A DNA stretch of 29,432 nucleotides from Collinsella sp. Its GTDB lineage: Bacteria > Actinomycetota > Coriobacteriia > Coriobacteriales > Coriobacteriaceae. Numbering within the stretch: position 1 is the first letter of the stretch; each line of letters starts with the position of its first letter. The stretch is from the NCBI GenBank assembly GCA_031295385.1, contig JAUMOL010000024.1, forward strand, positions 1 to 29,432, given 5' to 3'. The notes beneath the pieces were generated by a model. It did not search any database, was not told the origin of the DNA, and saw only the letters and a program-made list of their open reading frames with translations. The position numbers and the translations under genes are program-made. Positions 1 to 7,458 of the stretch are shown here, one piece after another.

Positions 1-264
1 CATTTCAAATGGTTCGATGTCTGCCCGGATGCGACACTGAGGTCAGTGTCCATCCTCGCAGTATCCGGTTCTCAAGGTGCACGCCTGCGCTGGTTCCCGG
101 TTGCACCGGGCCGCGCGGCAAGGAGATATATTGCCAGACCGGAGGGGCCCCGGGGGCGGGAATCTGGGCGTACACATTTCCTACACAATGTAAGATCTGA
201 CTAACGTTTGCCAGCCGTTGCCTACCGCTCGCCGAGCATCTCTTTATATAAGGCAGTCTCATGG
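1..264. other. Non-coding stretch with hairpins, no gene recognised
   Basis: No convincing reading frame fills this stretch downstream of the phosphohexomutase gene. It does hold secondary structure. GACACTGA (33-40) faces TCAGTGTC (43-50), and this hairpin is enclosed by CCGGAT/ATCCGG (25-30 with 62-67) and GCGA/TCGC (31-34 with 55-58). CCCGG-TTGCA-CCGGG lies near 97-111, and GCTCG-C-CGAGC near 227-237. None is followed by a clear U-tract on either strand. The nested stems could belong to a small RNA or to the leader of a gene beyond the left edge. I compared it by eye with tRNA, tmRNA, SRP RNA and RNase P signatures and recognise none. Confidence 0.4.
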
Positions 265-1665
265 TTAAAGCGGATACGTCCCCCTAGCTAAAGCACAGCC
301 AGCATCGAGCAACTCATCACGTTCTTCCACCGAGAACCCCTCGGCGTAGACGCGCACCACTGGTTCGGTCCCGCTAGGACGGACCAGCAGCCACGTGTCA
401 TCCTCGAATGACAGACGCAAGCCGTCCATATGACTAACGTTTTGCGGCACCTTGCCACAAATCGACTTGGGGTTTACGCCCGGCAGCAGGGTTCGTAACG
501 TTTCGGCATCTTCGGCCTCAAGGCGCAAATCGCGTCGACCGTAACTCGTCTTACCAAAACTGTCCTCGAGTTGGTCGACCAGAACGCCCAAAGGCGCGCC
601 CGTCTTTGCCATAAGCTCACACAGAATCAGACAGGCGAGGATTCCATCGCGCTCGGGCATATGCGCGGCGATGCCGATACCACCGGCTTCTTCGCCGCCC
701 ATGAGGACGCCGCCCTTCTTCATCTCCGCCGCTATATATTTGAAACCGACTGGTTTGACGGTCACGCGGCAGCCAAGCGCCTCGGCAATGCGACGCACGA
801 GCGTCGAGCATGAAAGATTGACGACGACGCGCCCCTCCAAATTACGAAATTGAACCAAGTCGCCCAAAACGAGCGCCATGATCTGATGCGGATGTATATA
901 TCTGCCGCGCTCGTCAACCGCGCCGATGCGGTCGGCGTCGCCGTCGGTCACCAGGCCAGCGCAAGCTCCGTCCTCGATAACCGTGCGCTCGCAAGCGTCC
1001 ACCCACGGCTCAACGGGGTCGGGGCAGATATCTTCTTGGTCAGACGCCTGCCCGGCATGAATCTCGTGCGCCTCGACGCCAAGCTCGCGCAGCAAGTCGG
1101 CTAGATAGCCCTGGGCTGCACCGCCCATGGGATCGATAACCACGCGCAGGTGCGCGGCGCGGATGGCTTCGGCATCGACAAACGATGCCACCGCCTGCAT
1201 ATAGTCAGGAATGATATCCGCGGTGCGATATTGCCCCTCGATCCCCATTGGCTCGGGAGCCATGGTCTCTTCGAGCTCTTCGATGACATCCTGGTTGGCG
1301 GTCGAGCCGTCACCCATGCGAATCTTGAGGCACAGATAACCCTGCGGATGATGGGACCCCGTCACCATGAGCGCGCCGCACGCCTCACCGTCATAAGCCG
1401 CCGCCCACGTAAGGGCAGGGGTCGGAACAGGTCGCGAAGCGAGCACGGCGTCCAGCCCGTGCGCTGCCAGCACGCCCGCCGCAAGCTCAGCGAACTCGCG
1501 CGCCAGGGGCCGAGTGTCGAACCCTATATATACCGTTTTGCCCGGATTGGTCTTTTGCCACAACTCGCCGACGGCATCGGCGATACGGGCAGCGTTATCG
1601 GCAGTGAAGTCCTCATCGACGCGAGCGCGCCAACCGTCAGTTCCAAAATGAATTATCGCGCACAC
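265..1665 (-). CDS. Phosphoglucomutase/phosphomannomutase family protein (alpha-D-phosphohexomutase)
   Basis: Predicted to move a phosphate between C1 and C6 of a hexose phosphate in the cytoplasm, feeding glycogen or cell-envelope sugar synthesis. The 466-residue product starts with the family signature FGTDGWRA (residues 7-14). It has a phosphoserine loop TGSHHP around S104, the metal loop DGDADR at 241-246, a sugar loop GGEEAGG at 323-329 and the phosphate loop RPSGTEP at 429-435, so all four domains are present. Two loops deviate: most relatives have TASHNP and GEESGG. I chose the GTG at 1665 because GAGGTG (1673-1678) sits 7 nt upstream and the family signature begins just after it; the open frame continues upstream to 1749 without similarity. 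The hexose specificity cannot be read from the sequence. It lies downstream of a terminator, so it probably has its own promoter. Confidence 0.9.
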   Translation of the reverse strand: MCAIIHFGTDGWRARVDEDFTADNAARIADAVGELWQKTNPGKTVYIGFDTRPLAREFAELAAGVLAAHGLDAVLASRPVPTPALTWAAAYDGEACGALMVTGSHHPQGYLCLKIRMGDGSTANQDVIEELEETMAPEPMGIEGQYRTADIIPDYMQAVASFVDAEAIRAAHLRVVIDPMGGAAQGYLADLLRELGVEAHEIHAGQASDQEDICPDPVEPWVDACERTVIEDGACAGLVTDGDADRIGAVDERGRYIHPHQIMALVLGDLVQFRNLEGRVVVNLSCSTLVRRIAEALGCRVTVKPVGFKYIAAEMKKGGVLMGGEEAGGIGIAAHMPERDGILACLILCELMAKTGAPLGVLVDQLEDSFGKTSYGRRDLRLEAEDAETLRTLLPGVNPKSICGKVPQNVSHMDGLRLSFEDDTWLLVRPSGTEPVVRVYAEGFSVEERDELLDAGCALARGTYPL

Positions 1666-1788
1666 GCGCAGACACCTCACAGTGTTTGGATCATGGTACG
1701 CATGGGGTATACCCGCAACATGCACTCGGCAACCTGCCGGCACCAGCATTCACCATTTGGGCAAATGCTGCCGAGGACATGCAAGCAA

Positions 1789-1817
1789 TAAAAAAACCGC
1801 CCCGTATGGAGCAGTTT
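1789..1817 (-). terminator. Intrinsic terminator of the homocysteine methyltransferase operon
   Basis: On the minus strand a 10-bp stem (1808-1817 with 1794-1803, two G-U pairs, loop ATAC) is followed by seven Ts (complement of 1790-1796). It lies just after the stop codon at 1824 and separates that gene from the phosphohexomutase gene. Confidence 0.85.
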
Positions 1818-1823
1818 TGCCCT

Positions 1824-2717
1824 TTATATATCGAGCGCCTCGGCCATCGCGGCCGTAGTGATTGCCGTGGTTCCACAGCAACTGCCCACCATTGCGGCAC
1901 CGGCATGTCTCCATTCGATGCATGCGCGCGCGAAAGCTTCGGGGTTCTCGTGCCATACGGGGCCATCCTGGGTCTGGACCGGATTGCCTACGTTGGGACG
2001 CACCGTGACGGGAGTAGTCGCCGATGCAACCATCCTGGGCACCGCCGCGTTCGCGGCCGCAAGCGAACAGCAATTAACACCAACCGAGTTTGCGCCGTGT
2101 TTTTCGGCGTACAAAACGGCTGCCTCGATGTTGAGGCCATCGCCCAACAGGTCGCCTTTATCGTCAACGACAAAACTCACCAGAACAGGCATGCCGTCGG
2201 CGGCGTCTCGGGCGCCGGCAAGCATGGGCTGCAAATTACGGATAGACGTCACCGTCTCGATCAGCAGACCGTCAACACCAGCATTGAGCAAAGCGTGCGC
2301 CTGTTCGCGCGCAATGCCTCGGATTTCACGATACTCGGCAGAGTCCTCGGCAAACCACTCAATACCGATCGGGCCCATCGAGCCCAGCAGCAGCTGAGGG
2401 TGCGCCTGGCGGGCATCGTCGACAGCCCCGCGATTGACCTCCGCCACGGACGGCGCAATCTGGTCGTGCTTGAGGGCATAGCTCGATGCCTGAAAGGTGT
2501 TGGTAATGAGCACCTGCGCGCCGGCGGCGACATACAAGCGATGGATACGAGAAACGGTCTGCGGCTCTGCCAGATTCCAAAACGCCGGTGGAATGTCGGC
2601 GGCATCGTACTCACTCAACAGAACACTGCCCATGGGGCCCTGCGCCAACAAGGTCTCGCTCGACAAGCGGCGCGTAAGTTCCTCGGCACCAAAGCGGTTG
2701 TAATAACTCGTATCCAT
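1824..2717 (-). CDS. Homocysteine S-methyltransferase (MmuM/BHMT-like)
   Basis: Cytoplasmic zinc enzyme of the Pfam S-methyl_trans family that makes methionine from homocysteine using a methyl donor such as S-methylmethionine. At 297 residues it is a single TIM-barrel domain, the length of MmuM, without the folate and cobalamin domains of MetH. The zinc ligands are visible: C216 in the GVNCC motif, and C280-C281 in GSCCGTT (most relatives have GGCCGT). The N-terminal GPMGSVLL and the ITNTFQAS stretch are also typical. It starts 10 nt after the stop of the metal-dependent regulator, with GGG six nt before the ATG, so the two are probably co-transcribed. A terminator follows directly. The donor is uncertain; it could also be a stand-alone methylcobalamin- or betaine-dependent homologue. 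Confidence 0.88.
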   Translation of the reverse strand: MDTSYYNRFGAEELTRRLSSETLLAQGPMGSVLLSEYDAADIPPAFWNLAEPQTVSRIHRLYVAAGAQVLITNTFQASSYALKHDQIAPSVAEVNRGAVDDARQAHPQLLLGSMGPIGIEWFAEDSAEYREIRGIAREQAHALLNAGVDGLLIETVTSIRNLQPMLAGARDAADGMPVLVSFVVDDKGDLLGDGLNIEAAVLYAEKHGANSVGVNCCSLAAANAAVPRMVASATTPVTVRPNVGNPVQTQDGPVWHENPEAFARACIEWRHAGAAMVGSCCGTTAITTAAMAEALDI

Positions 2718-2727
2718 ATATATCCCG

Positions 2728-3150
2728 CTATTCCTCGACGCTGATTCCCTGCTTTTCGAGATAGGCGAGCCAGCGGCTCATCGTGTCCTCGGATAGCGCA
2801 TGCTCCATCATGCAGGCCTCGGAATCGGCTCGCTCAAATTCGACACCGAGCTCTTGAACCAAAAACGTGCGGATGAGGCGATGACGGTACCAGATAGCCG
2901 TGCCAACCTCGCGGCCGCGATCGGTCAGGATCACCTTGCCGTAGTGCGATTGCTCGACAAGCTCGGATGCCTTGAGCGCCGAAACCGCTTTATTGACCGA
3001 TGCCTTGGAGACGCCAAGGCGCTGCGCGATGTCGACCGATCGCACGCCGTTGGTTTCCCCCTCTTCGCTTTCAATGCGAACCATGCACTCCAAGTAGTCT
3101 TCGTTCGCCACCGTCAGATGTAGTTCGCGCGAGCTATTTGTCGTATCCAT
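2728..3150 (-). CDS. DtxR/MntR-family metal-dependent transcriptional regulator
   Basis: DNA-binding repressor that senses Mn(II) or Fe(II). The 140-residue product has an N-terminal winged helix (VDIAQRLGVSKASVNKAVSAL, about 39-59) and a dimerisation/metal domain, and lacks the SH3-like third domain, so it is MntR-sized. By hand alignment the metal ligands are D18, E21, H90, C113, E116 and H117. D18 matches the Mn-type aspartate of MntR, while C113 in EACMMEH matches C102 of DtxR, giving a mixed site. I chose the ATG at 3150 because AAGGGACGGAAG precedes it; an in-frame ATG at 3171 would add seven residues. It is divergent from pepT across a palindrome at 3205-3222 that overlaps its own -35, which suggests autoregulation. 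Function is confident; the metal is not. Confidence 0.88.
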   Translation of the reverse strand: MDTTNSSRELHLTVANEDYLECMVRIESEEGETNGVRSVDIAQRLGVSKASVNKAVSALKASELVEQSHYGKVILTDRGREVGTAIWYRHRLIRTFLVQELGVEFERADSEACMMEHALSEDTMSRWLAYLEKQGISVEE

Positions 3151-3181
3151 GATCTTCCGTCCCTTCTGCATTCAATGGCTG

Positions 3182-3210
3182 ATTCTACCCCATCCAAGCG
3201 TCGTGGTATG
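3182..3210 (-). promoter_or_regulatory. Predicted promoter of the MntR-like gene
   Basis: Minus-strand -10 TAGAAT (complement of 3182-3187), then 17 nt, then a weak -35 CATACC (complement of 3205-3210). The -10 is 31 nt upstream of the ATG at 3150. The -35 coincides with the left arm of the palindromic operator, so a bound repressor would block it. Confidence 0.55.
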
Positions 3211-3222
3211 CCGTGGCATACC
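3205..3222. promoter_or_regulatory. Perfect 8-2-8 palindrome, predicted operator shared by regulator and pepT
   Basis: GGTATGCC-GT-GGCATACC is a perfect inverted repeat in the 120-bp divergent intergenic region. It covers the -35 of the regulator promoter and lies directly upstream of the extended -10 of pepT. Its size and position fit a dimeric winged-helix repressor, most simply the adjacent DtxR/MntR-like protein. The sequence does not match the DtxR or MntR boxes I know, so the binding partner is inferred. Confidence 0.6.
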
Positions 3223-3223
3223 G

Positions 3224-3232
3224 TGCTAGAGT
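3224..3232 (+). promoter_or_regulatory. Predicted extended -10 promoter of pepT
   Basis: TG-C-TAGAGT forms an extended -10, 38 nt before the ATG at 3271. No good -35 is visible; the expected place is taken by the palindrome at 3205-3222. Confidence 0.45.
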
Positions 3233-3270
3233 TCTTGTTGCACACGACGACCAAGATTGGAGCGGTCTTT

Positions 3271-4518
3271 ATGGAAAACACCACCACGAGCCCCGATGTC
3301 CTCGAACGCTTTTTGCGCTACGTCCAGATCAACACGCAGTCCGAGGATGCAAACTGCGACCAGGTACCCTCGAGCGCCGTTCAGTTTGACCTTGCCAACG
3401 TGCTGGCTGAAGAGCTGCGCGAGCTTGGTGCGGAAGATGCCCACGTGACCGAGCACGCCTATGTCTGCGCGCATATCCCCGCAAGTGCGGGCGCTGAGGA
3501 CAAGCCCGCCCTGGGCCTGATCGCCCATCTCGACACCACCGAAGTTGCACCGGGCGCCGGCGTGAAGCCGCACATCGTACACTACGAAGGCGGCGACCTG
3601 GTCTGCGGCACGGTTGACGGTAAGCCCGTTGCCATGAGTACCGCCAAGCTTCCCGCCCTGAATGACCTCGCGGGTGAGGACCTGGTCTGCAGCGATGGCA
3701 CCACGCTGCTGGGCGCGGACGACAAGGCAGGCGTCGCCGAGATCATGTCGCTTGTCGCGCGTATCGCTCAGGACCCTTCTCTGCCCCATCCCGCACTCGG
3801 CATTTGCTTCTGCCCTGACGAGGAGATCGGCCACGGAGCCGAGCTGTTGGATATCGATACCTTTGGCTGCAAGTACGCCTACACGGTCGACGGCGGCCCC
3901 ATCGGCGAGCTGGAGTGGGAGTGCTTTAACGCCGCCGAGGCGACCGTCCGCTTTGAGGGCCAGTCCATCCACCCGGGCGACGCCAAGGGCCGTATGGTCA
4001 ACGCAGGCAATCTGTTCTGCGACTTCAACGCGTTGCTCCCCTACGCGCAGCGCCCGGAGTATACGGAAGGCTACGAGGGCTTTTATCACCTTGAGGGTGT
4101 ATCTGCGACCGTCGATCACGCCACCGCGCGCTATATCGTCCGCGACCATGACGCCGCCAAGTTCCAGCAGAAACTCGACCTTATTGATGCCGCCGCCTCG
4201 ATGCTCAACCAGCGTCTGGGTGAGGAGCGCGTGACGGTCGAGATTAAGCAGCAGTATCGAAATATGGCCGAGATCGTTCGTGACTATCCCGAGCTTATTG
4301 ATGTTGCCAAGGAAGCCTACCTTGCCTGCGGCGTTGAGCCCCAAGTGCTGCCGATTCGCGGCGGCACCGACGGCGCGCAGCTGTCGTTCCGCGGTCTGCC
4401 CTGCCCCAACCTTTCCACCGGCGGCTATTGCTACCACGGCGTCAACGAGTTCGTCCCGGTCAGTTCGCTCGTCAAGATGACCGATGTGCTCCAGGAGCTC
4501 GTCGCCCGCTTTGCATAA
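3271..4518 (+). CDS. pepT: Peptidase T (tripeptide aminopeptidase, M20B)
   Basis: Cytoplasmic di-zinc aminopeptidase that removes the N-terminal residue of tripeptides, the last stage of peptide use. The 415-residue length agrees with the family (about 410). Visible motifs are HLD at 86-88 (first metal His and catalytic Asp), the second-metal region LLGADDKAG around 147-154, and the DEE triad at 183-185 that holds the general base and a metal ligand. The typical N-terminal FLRYVQINTQS is also present. The start at 3271 is supported by GGAG eight nt upstream and by the family N-terminus; an ATG at 3175 in the same frame would add 32 unrelated residues. It is the only clear plus-strand gene, is divergent from a metal-dependent regulator, shares a palindromic operator with it, and ends at its own terminator. 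Metal-responsive expression is therefore possible but inferred. Confidence 0.95.
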   Translation: MENTTTSPDVLERFLRYVQINTQSEDANCDQVPSSAVQFDLANVLAEELRELGAEDAHVTEHAYVCAHIPASAGAEDKPALGLIAHLDTTEVAPGAGVKPHIVHYEGGDLVCGTVDGKPVAMSTAKLPALNDLAGEDLVCSDGTTLLGADDKAGVAEIMSLVARIAQDPSLPHPALGICFCPDEEIGHGAELLDIDTFGCKYAYTVDGGPIGELEWECFNAAEATVRFEGQSIHPGDAKGRMVNAGNLFCDFNALLPYAQRPEYTEGYEGFYHLEGVSATVDHATARYIVRDHDAAKFQQKLDLIDAAASMLNQRLGEERVTVEIKQQYRNMAEIVRDYPELIDVAKEAYLACGVEPQVLPIRGGTDGAQLSFRGLPCPNLSTGGYCYHGVNEFVPVSSLVKMTDVLQELVARFA

Positions 4519-4544
4519 GCCTGGCTGCACAAGTCCGAAAGACG

Positions 4545-4583
4545 AATCGCCCCGTCCTCAACCGAGAACGGGGCGATTTTTTT
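4545..4583 (+). terminator. Intrinsic terminator of pepT
   Basis: An 11-bp perfect stem, AATCGCCCCGT (4545-4555) with ACGGGGCGATT (4568-4578), has a 12-nt loop and runs into a seven-T tract. It starts 26 nt after the pepT stop. Confidence 0.93.
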
Positions 4584-4650
4584 GCTGCAATGAGAACAGG
4601 TTGACGCACGCCAGCCTCTTAACGCAAGGAGTGTCCCAAACTGCCGGCAC

Positions 4651-4731
4651 AAAAGGAACGTCCCCAAGTGCCAAGTGCATCAAGAGTGCCCCCTTTGACC
4701 AGTCGTTTAAGAACGTCCCCAATGACTACCC
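4651..4731. repeat. Pair of GAACGTCCCC repeat units
   Basis: GAACGTCCCCAA occurs at 4656-4667 and again at 4711-4722, in the context AAAAGGAACGTCCCCAAGTG and TTTAAGAACGTCCCCAATG. The second unit is partly matched near 20242-20260 (GATGTCACCAATGACTCCC), directly upstream of the second structured element. They look like remnants of a dispersed repeat that accompanies the element at 4745-4912. No gene is seen between the pepT terminator and the LCP gene. Confidence 0.5.
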
Positions 4732-4744
4732 ATGTGCCAAGTGT

Positions 4745-4912
4745 TACGCCGATGTTTTGGCACCGACAGCGAAAACCCGCCAGAGCGAGCAAGGTGCCTT
4801 GAAACGAGGTGGCATTGATCTTTTGATCATGCCGCCGAAGTTGAAAGGCAGATTGCCGCTCTGGCGGGTTTGCAGCGTCAACTGGTTACGCGGTTTGGTA
4901 AAACCGCGTAAC
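4745..4912. repeat. Structured repeat element, copy 1 (about 168 nt)
   Basis: It shares long blocks with 20286-20454, including ACGCCGATGTTTTGGCA at one end, GCAGCGTC, and TTTGGTAAAAC near the other. Folding by eye gives a 14-bp perfect outer stem (4774-4787 with 4857-4870), and an inner stem GGTGGCAT-T-GATC (4808-4820) with GATCATGCCGCC (4825-4836) closed by a TTTT loop. A separate 12-bp perfect hairpin lies at 4885-4896/4901-4912 with loop GGTA. The last hairpin ends one base from the stop codon of the LCP gene. On the minus strand it is therefore the 3' untranslated region of that gene. There is no U-tract, so it is not a plain terminator. Transcribed strand and function are unknown. Confidence 0.75.
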
Positions 4913-4913
4913 T

Positions 4914-6149
4914 CTAGTAGTTGGCTTCGTAGCCGTTGCCGTCGCCGGTGGGCTCTTCGTAGTAGTCCGAATCGCTCGAATCGCTTGAGTCATCGGAATC
5001 GTCAGAGCTGACCGATGAGGTTGCGGTGCCGTTTGCGTAGTCGTCAGACGTGTTGTTGTTCAGGTCGCCGATCGTAGAGCTGGAACCGTCGGAAAGACCC
5101 ATGGTGTTGGGACCCTTGGGATCCTTGCCGGCATCGACGCGCTCCATCATTTCCTTGAGCTCGTCCTCGTAGACAAAAACGTAGCTCACACCGTCGATCA
5201 TGGTGCTGTCGTCGGCGTACGAGGGCAGGTTGGCCGAGTAGATACCGTCGACATCCATACCGCGCATGGCGTTGACCGTAGCCACGATATCCTGAACGCT
5301 CATATCGGTTACGAGCATATCGGACAGCGAATTAACCAGGCCAAAGATCTTCGTGGCATCGAAGTTATTGAGAATCTGGTTGGCAAGGGCGCCAAGCACC
5401 TGACGCTGGTGGCGCATGCGCGTGTAATCGCCGTCGGCATAGGTGTAGCGGCAGCGGGCATAGGTAAGGGCGGTGGCACCGTCCATATGCTGCTGGCCAG
5501 CGGTAATCTTAATATCCAGGTGCTCGGGGTCGTCAACATCATCGGTTGCGTTAATGTCGATACCGCCAACCGAATCAATCAGCGCCTGCATACCGTCGAA
5601 GCTGACCTCGGCATAGTGGGAAATCTGAACACCGCACAGCTCGTTGACCGCCTCGACCATGGCCTCGGCGCCGCCAACGGTATGGCAGGCGTTGATCTTC
5701 ATGGTCTCGCCCTTGTACTCGACCTTGGTGTCGCGCGGAACGGAAATGAGCGTCGCCTGCTTTTGCGTGGGGTCGATGCGTGCCAGGATAATCGAGTCGG
5801 CACGATACGTATCCTCGCCCGGACGGCCGTCGGTGCCAAGAAGCAGCACGTAGAACGGATCCTTTGCCTCATCGGTGTCAACCAGAACCCGACGCAGATT
5901 GTCGGTAATGACATTAGAATCGCCGAGCTTGCCCATAATGGTGGCAAACCACAGGCCGGCAGCGGTAGTGGCACTCAGCAGCACGCCAAGCACGACAATG
6001 AGCGCGACGTGACGAATCGTGTGGCTACGACGACGTTGACGAGCGCGCTCGGAATAGCGAGCCACGTTATCGCGACTGTAGATCTTGGCCTGCGCACCAG
6101 TTGAGGGTCTTCGGGCGGTGGTATCCGCGAGGGGCTTTTTATTAAACAT
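4914..6149 (-). CDS. LytR-CpsA-Psr (LCP) family cell-wall ligase
   Basis: Membrane-anchored enzyme expected to transfer undecaprenyl-phosphate-linked glycopolymers to peptidoglycan on the outer face of the membrane. The 411-residue protein has a basic cytoplasmic N-terminus (1-46), one transmembrane helix (about 47-70) and an LCP domain from about 98. Visible LCP motifs are LLLGTDGR, a YRADS segment, ISVPRDTK, KINACHTVGG and LIDSVGGIDI, which carry the conserved Arg and Asp residues that bind the polyprenyl phosphate. The last 50 or so residues are a low-complexity Ser/Asp tail (SDDSDDSSDSSDSDYYEE), probably disordered. I chose the ATG at 6149; a TTG two codons upstream is also open. It follows murA by 12 nt, so the two are likely co-transcribed. 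The structured element at 4745-4912 begins directly after the stop. Confidence 0.92.
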   Translation of the reverse strand: MFNKKPLADTTARRPSTGAQAKIYSRDNVARYSERARQRRRSHTIRHVALIVVLGVLLSATTAAGLWFATIMGKLGDSNVITDNLRRVLVDTDEAKDPFYVLLLGTDGRPGEDTYRADSIILARIDPTQKQATLISVPRDTKVEYKGETMKINACHTVGGAEAMVEAVNELCGVQISHYAEVSFDGMQALIDSVGGIDINATDDVDDPEHLDIKITAGQQHMDGATALTYARCRYTYADGDYTRMRHQRQVLGALANQILNNFDATKIFGLVNSLSDMLVTDMSVQDIVATVNAMRGMDVDGIYSANLPSYADDSTMIDGVSYVFVYEDELKEMMERVDAGKDPKGPNTMGLSDGSSSTIGDLNNNTSDDYANGTATSSVSSDDSDDSSDSSDSDYYEEPTGDGNGYEANY

Positions 6150-6161
6150 AGGCAACCTGTA

Positions 6162-7445
6162 TTAGTAGATGACGGGATCGGGGACGGTAGCATGCTCGAC
6201 ATGCGCGCCGAGCGCCTGCAGCTTTTCGACAAACTGCTCGTAGCCGCGCTTGATGTGATGGATGGCCGAAACCTCGGTCGTCCCGTCGGCGATCAAGCCC
6301 GCTACGACGAGGGCCGCTCCGCCACGCAGATCGGGCGAGGTAACCTGTGCACCCGAGAAGCCCTTGACGCCATGAATCATGGCATGATGGCTCTCGATAC
6401 GAATGTCGGCACCCATGCGCACCAGCTCAGAGGCAAACATAAAGCGATTCTCGAAGATGTTTTCGGTAATAACGGAACTGCCGTCGGCAAGGGCGGAGAG
6501 CACCATAATCTGCGCCTGCATGTCGGTCGGGAAACCGGGGAACGGAAGCGTCTGGATGTCGACCGGCTTGATACGCTCGGCACGGTTCACATGGACGCCT
6601 TCTTCGACGCGCTCGCAGTCGATACCCATGAGCTCCATCTTCTTGAGCACCATACCCAAGTGAATGGGGCAAAAGCCCGTTACATCGACACCGCGATCGT
6701 CGGCCATCAACGCACCGGCAACGATAAAGGTACCGGCCTCGATGCGGTCGCCCACCACGCGATGGGTAACGGGATGGAGCTCTTCCACGCCTTCGATAGT
6801 CACGACGGGCGTACCGGCGCCAACAATCTTGGCGCCCATCTCGTTGAGCATGTTAGCGAGATCGACGATCTCGGGCTCGCGGGCGGCATTGTCGATAACC
6901 GTGGTGCCCTGTGCGCGCACAGAGGCCATGATGAGGTTCTCGGTCGCACCGACGCTGGCGAACTCGAGCGTGACGGTGGTACCGCGCAGACCTTGGGGCG
7001 CATTAGCGTTGATGTAACCGTGGGCGGTATCGAACTCAACGCCCAGGGCCTCAAGACCAAGAATGTGCATATCGATCTTGCGAGCACCCAGGTTGCAGCC
7101 GCCCGGCATGGCAATTTTGGCGCGATGGAAGCGGCCCAGCAGGGGTCCCATGACGGCGGTGGAAGCGCGCATCTTGGCAACGAGCTCGTAGGGGGCCTCC
7201 CATGAATCGACCTGAGAGGTATCAATCTCGAGCGTGTGTTCGTCGAGAACATCGATCGTAGCGCCCATGCCCTTGAGCACCTTGCCCATCACGTGGACAT
7301 CGGAAATATCGGGCACGTTCTGCAGCGTCGTCTTGCCCGGCGCCAGAAGCGTTGCCGCCATGAGTTTGAGCGCGGAGTTCTTGGCGCCCGAAACGGGCAC
7401 GGAGCCTCCGATGGCGTGGCCACCCTCAACGCGGATAATATCCAA
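6162..7445 (-). CDS. murA: UDP-N-acetylglucosamine 1-carboxyvinyltransferase
   Basis: First committed step of peptidoglycan synthesis: it transfers enolpyruvate from PEP to UDP-GlcNAc in the cytoplasm. The 427-residue length is standard for MurA. The substrate-binding SGAKNSALK occurs near the N-terminus, and the catalytic, fosfomycin-reactive Cys is present in MPGGCNLGARKIDMHI. Further conserved blocks are PDISDVHVMG and GFPTDMQAQ. The start codon is TTG (7443-7445) with AAAGGG six nt upstream; no ATG start fits the family N-terminus. The Cys rather than Asp suggests ordinary fosfomycin sensitivity at this site. A strong hairpin with five Ts lies only a few bases before the ribosome-binding site, between atpC and murA, so expression probably depends on read-through or on a promoter inside the end of atpC. 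Confidence 0.96.
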   Translation of the reverse strand: MDIIRVEGGHAIGGSVPVSGAKNSALKLMAATLLAPGKTTLQNVPDISDVHVMGKVLKGMGATIDVLDEHTLEIDTSQVDSWEAPYELVAKMRASTAVMGPLLGRFHRAKIAMPGGCNLGARKIDMHILGLEALGVEFDTAHGYINANAPQGLRGTTVTLEFASVGATENLIMASVRAQGTTVIDNAAREPEIVDLANMLNEMGAKIVGAGTPVVTIEGVEELHPVTHRVVGDRIEAGTFIVAGALMADDRGVDVTGFCPIHLGMVLKKMELMGIDCERVEEGVHVNRAERIKPVDIQTLPFPGFPTDMQAQIMVLSALADGSSVITENIFENRFMFASELVRMGADIRIESHHAMIHGVKGFSGAQVTSPDLRGGAALVVAGLIADGTTEVSAIHHIKRGYEQFVEKLQALGAHVEHATVPDPVIY

Positions 7446-7458
7446 GGTCTACCCTTTC

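Noticed and set aside
11..30. GGTTCGAT resembling a tRNA T-loop
   Set aside because: No flanking T-stem, anticodon arm or acceptor stem can be drawn.
4584..4740. Small protein gene between pepT and the LCP gene
   Set aside because: The frame at 4484-5011 crosses the end of pepT, the terminator, the repeats and the start of the LCP gene antisense; no ribosome-binding site or similarity is present.
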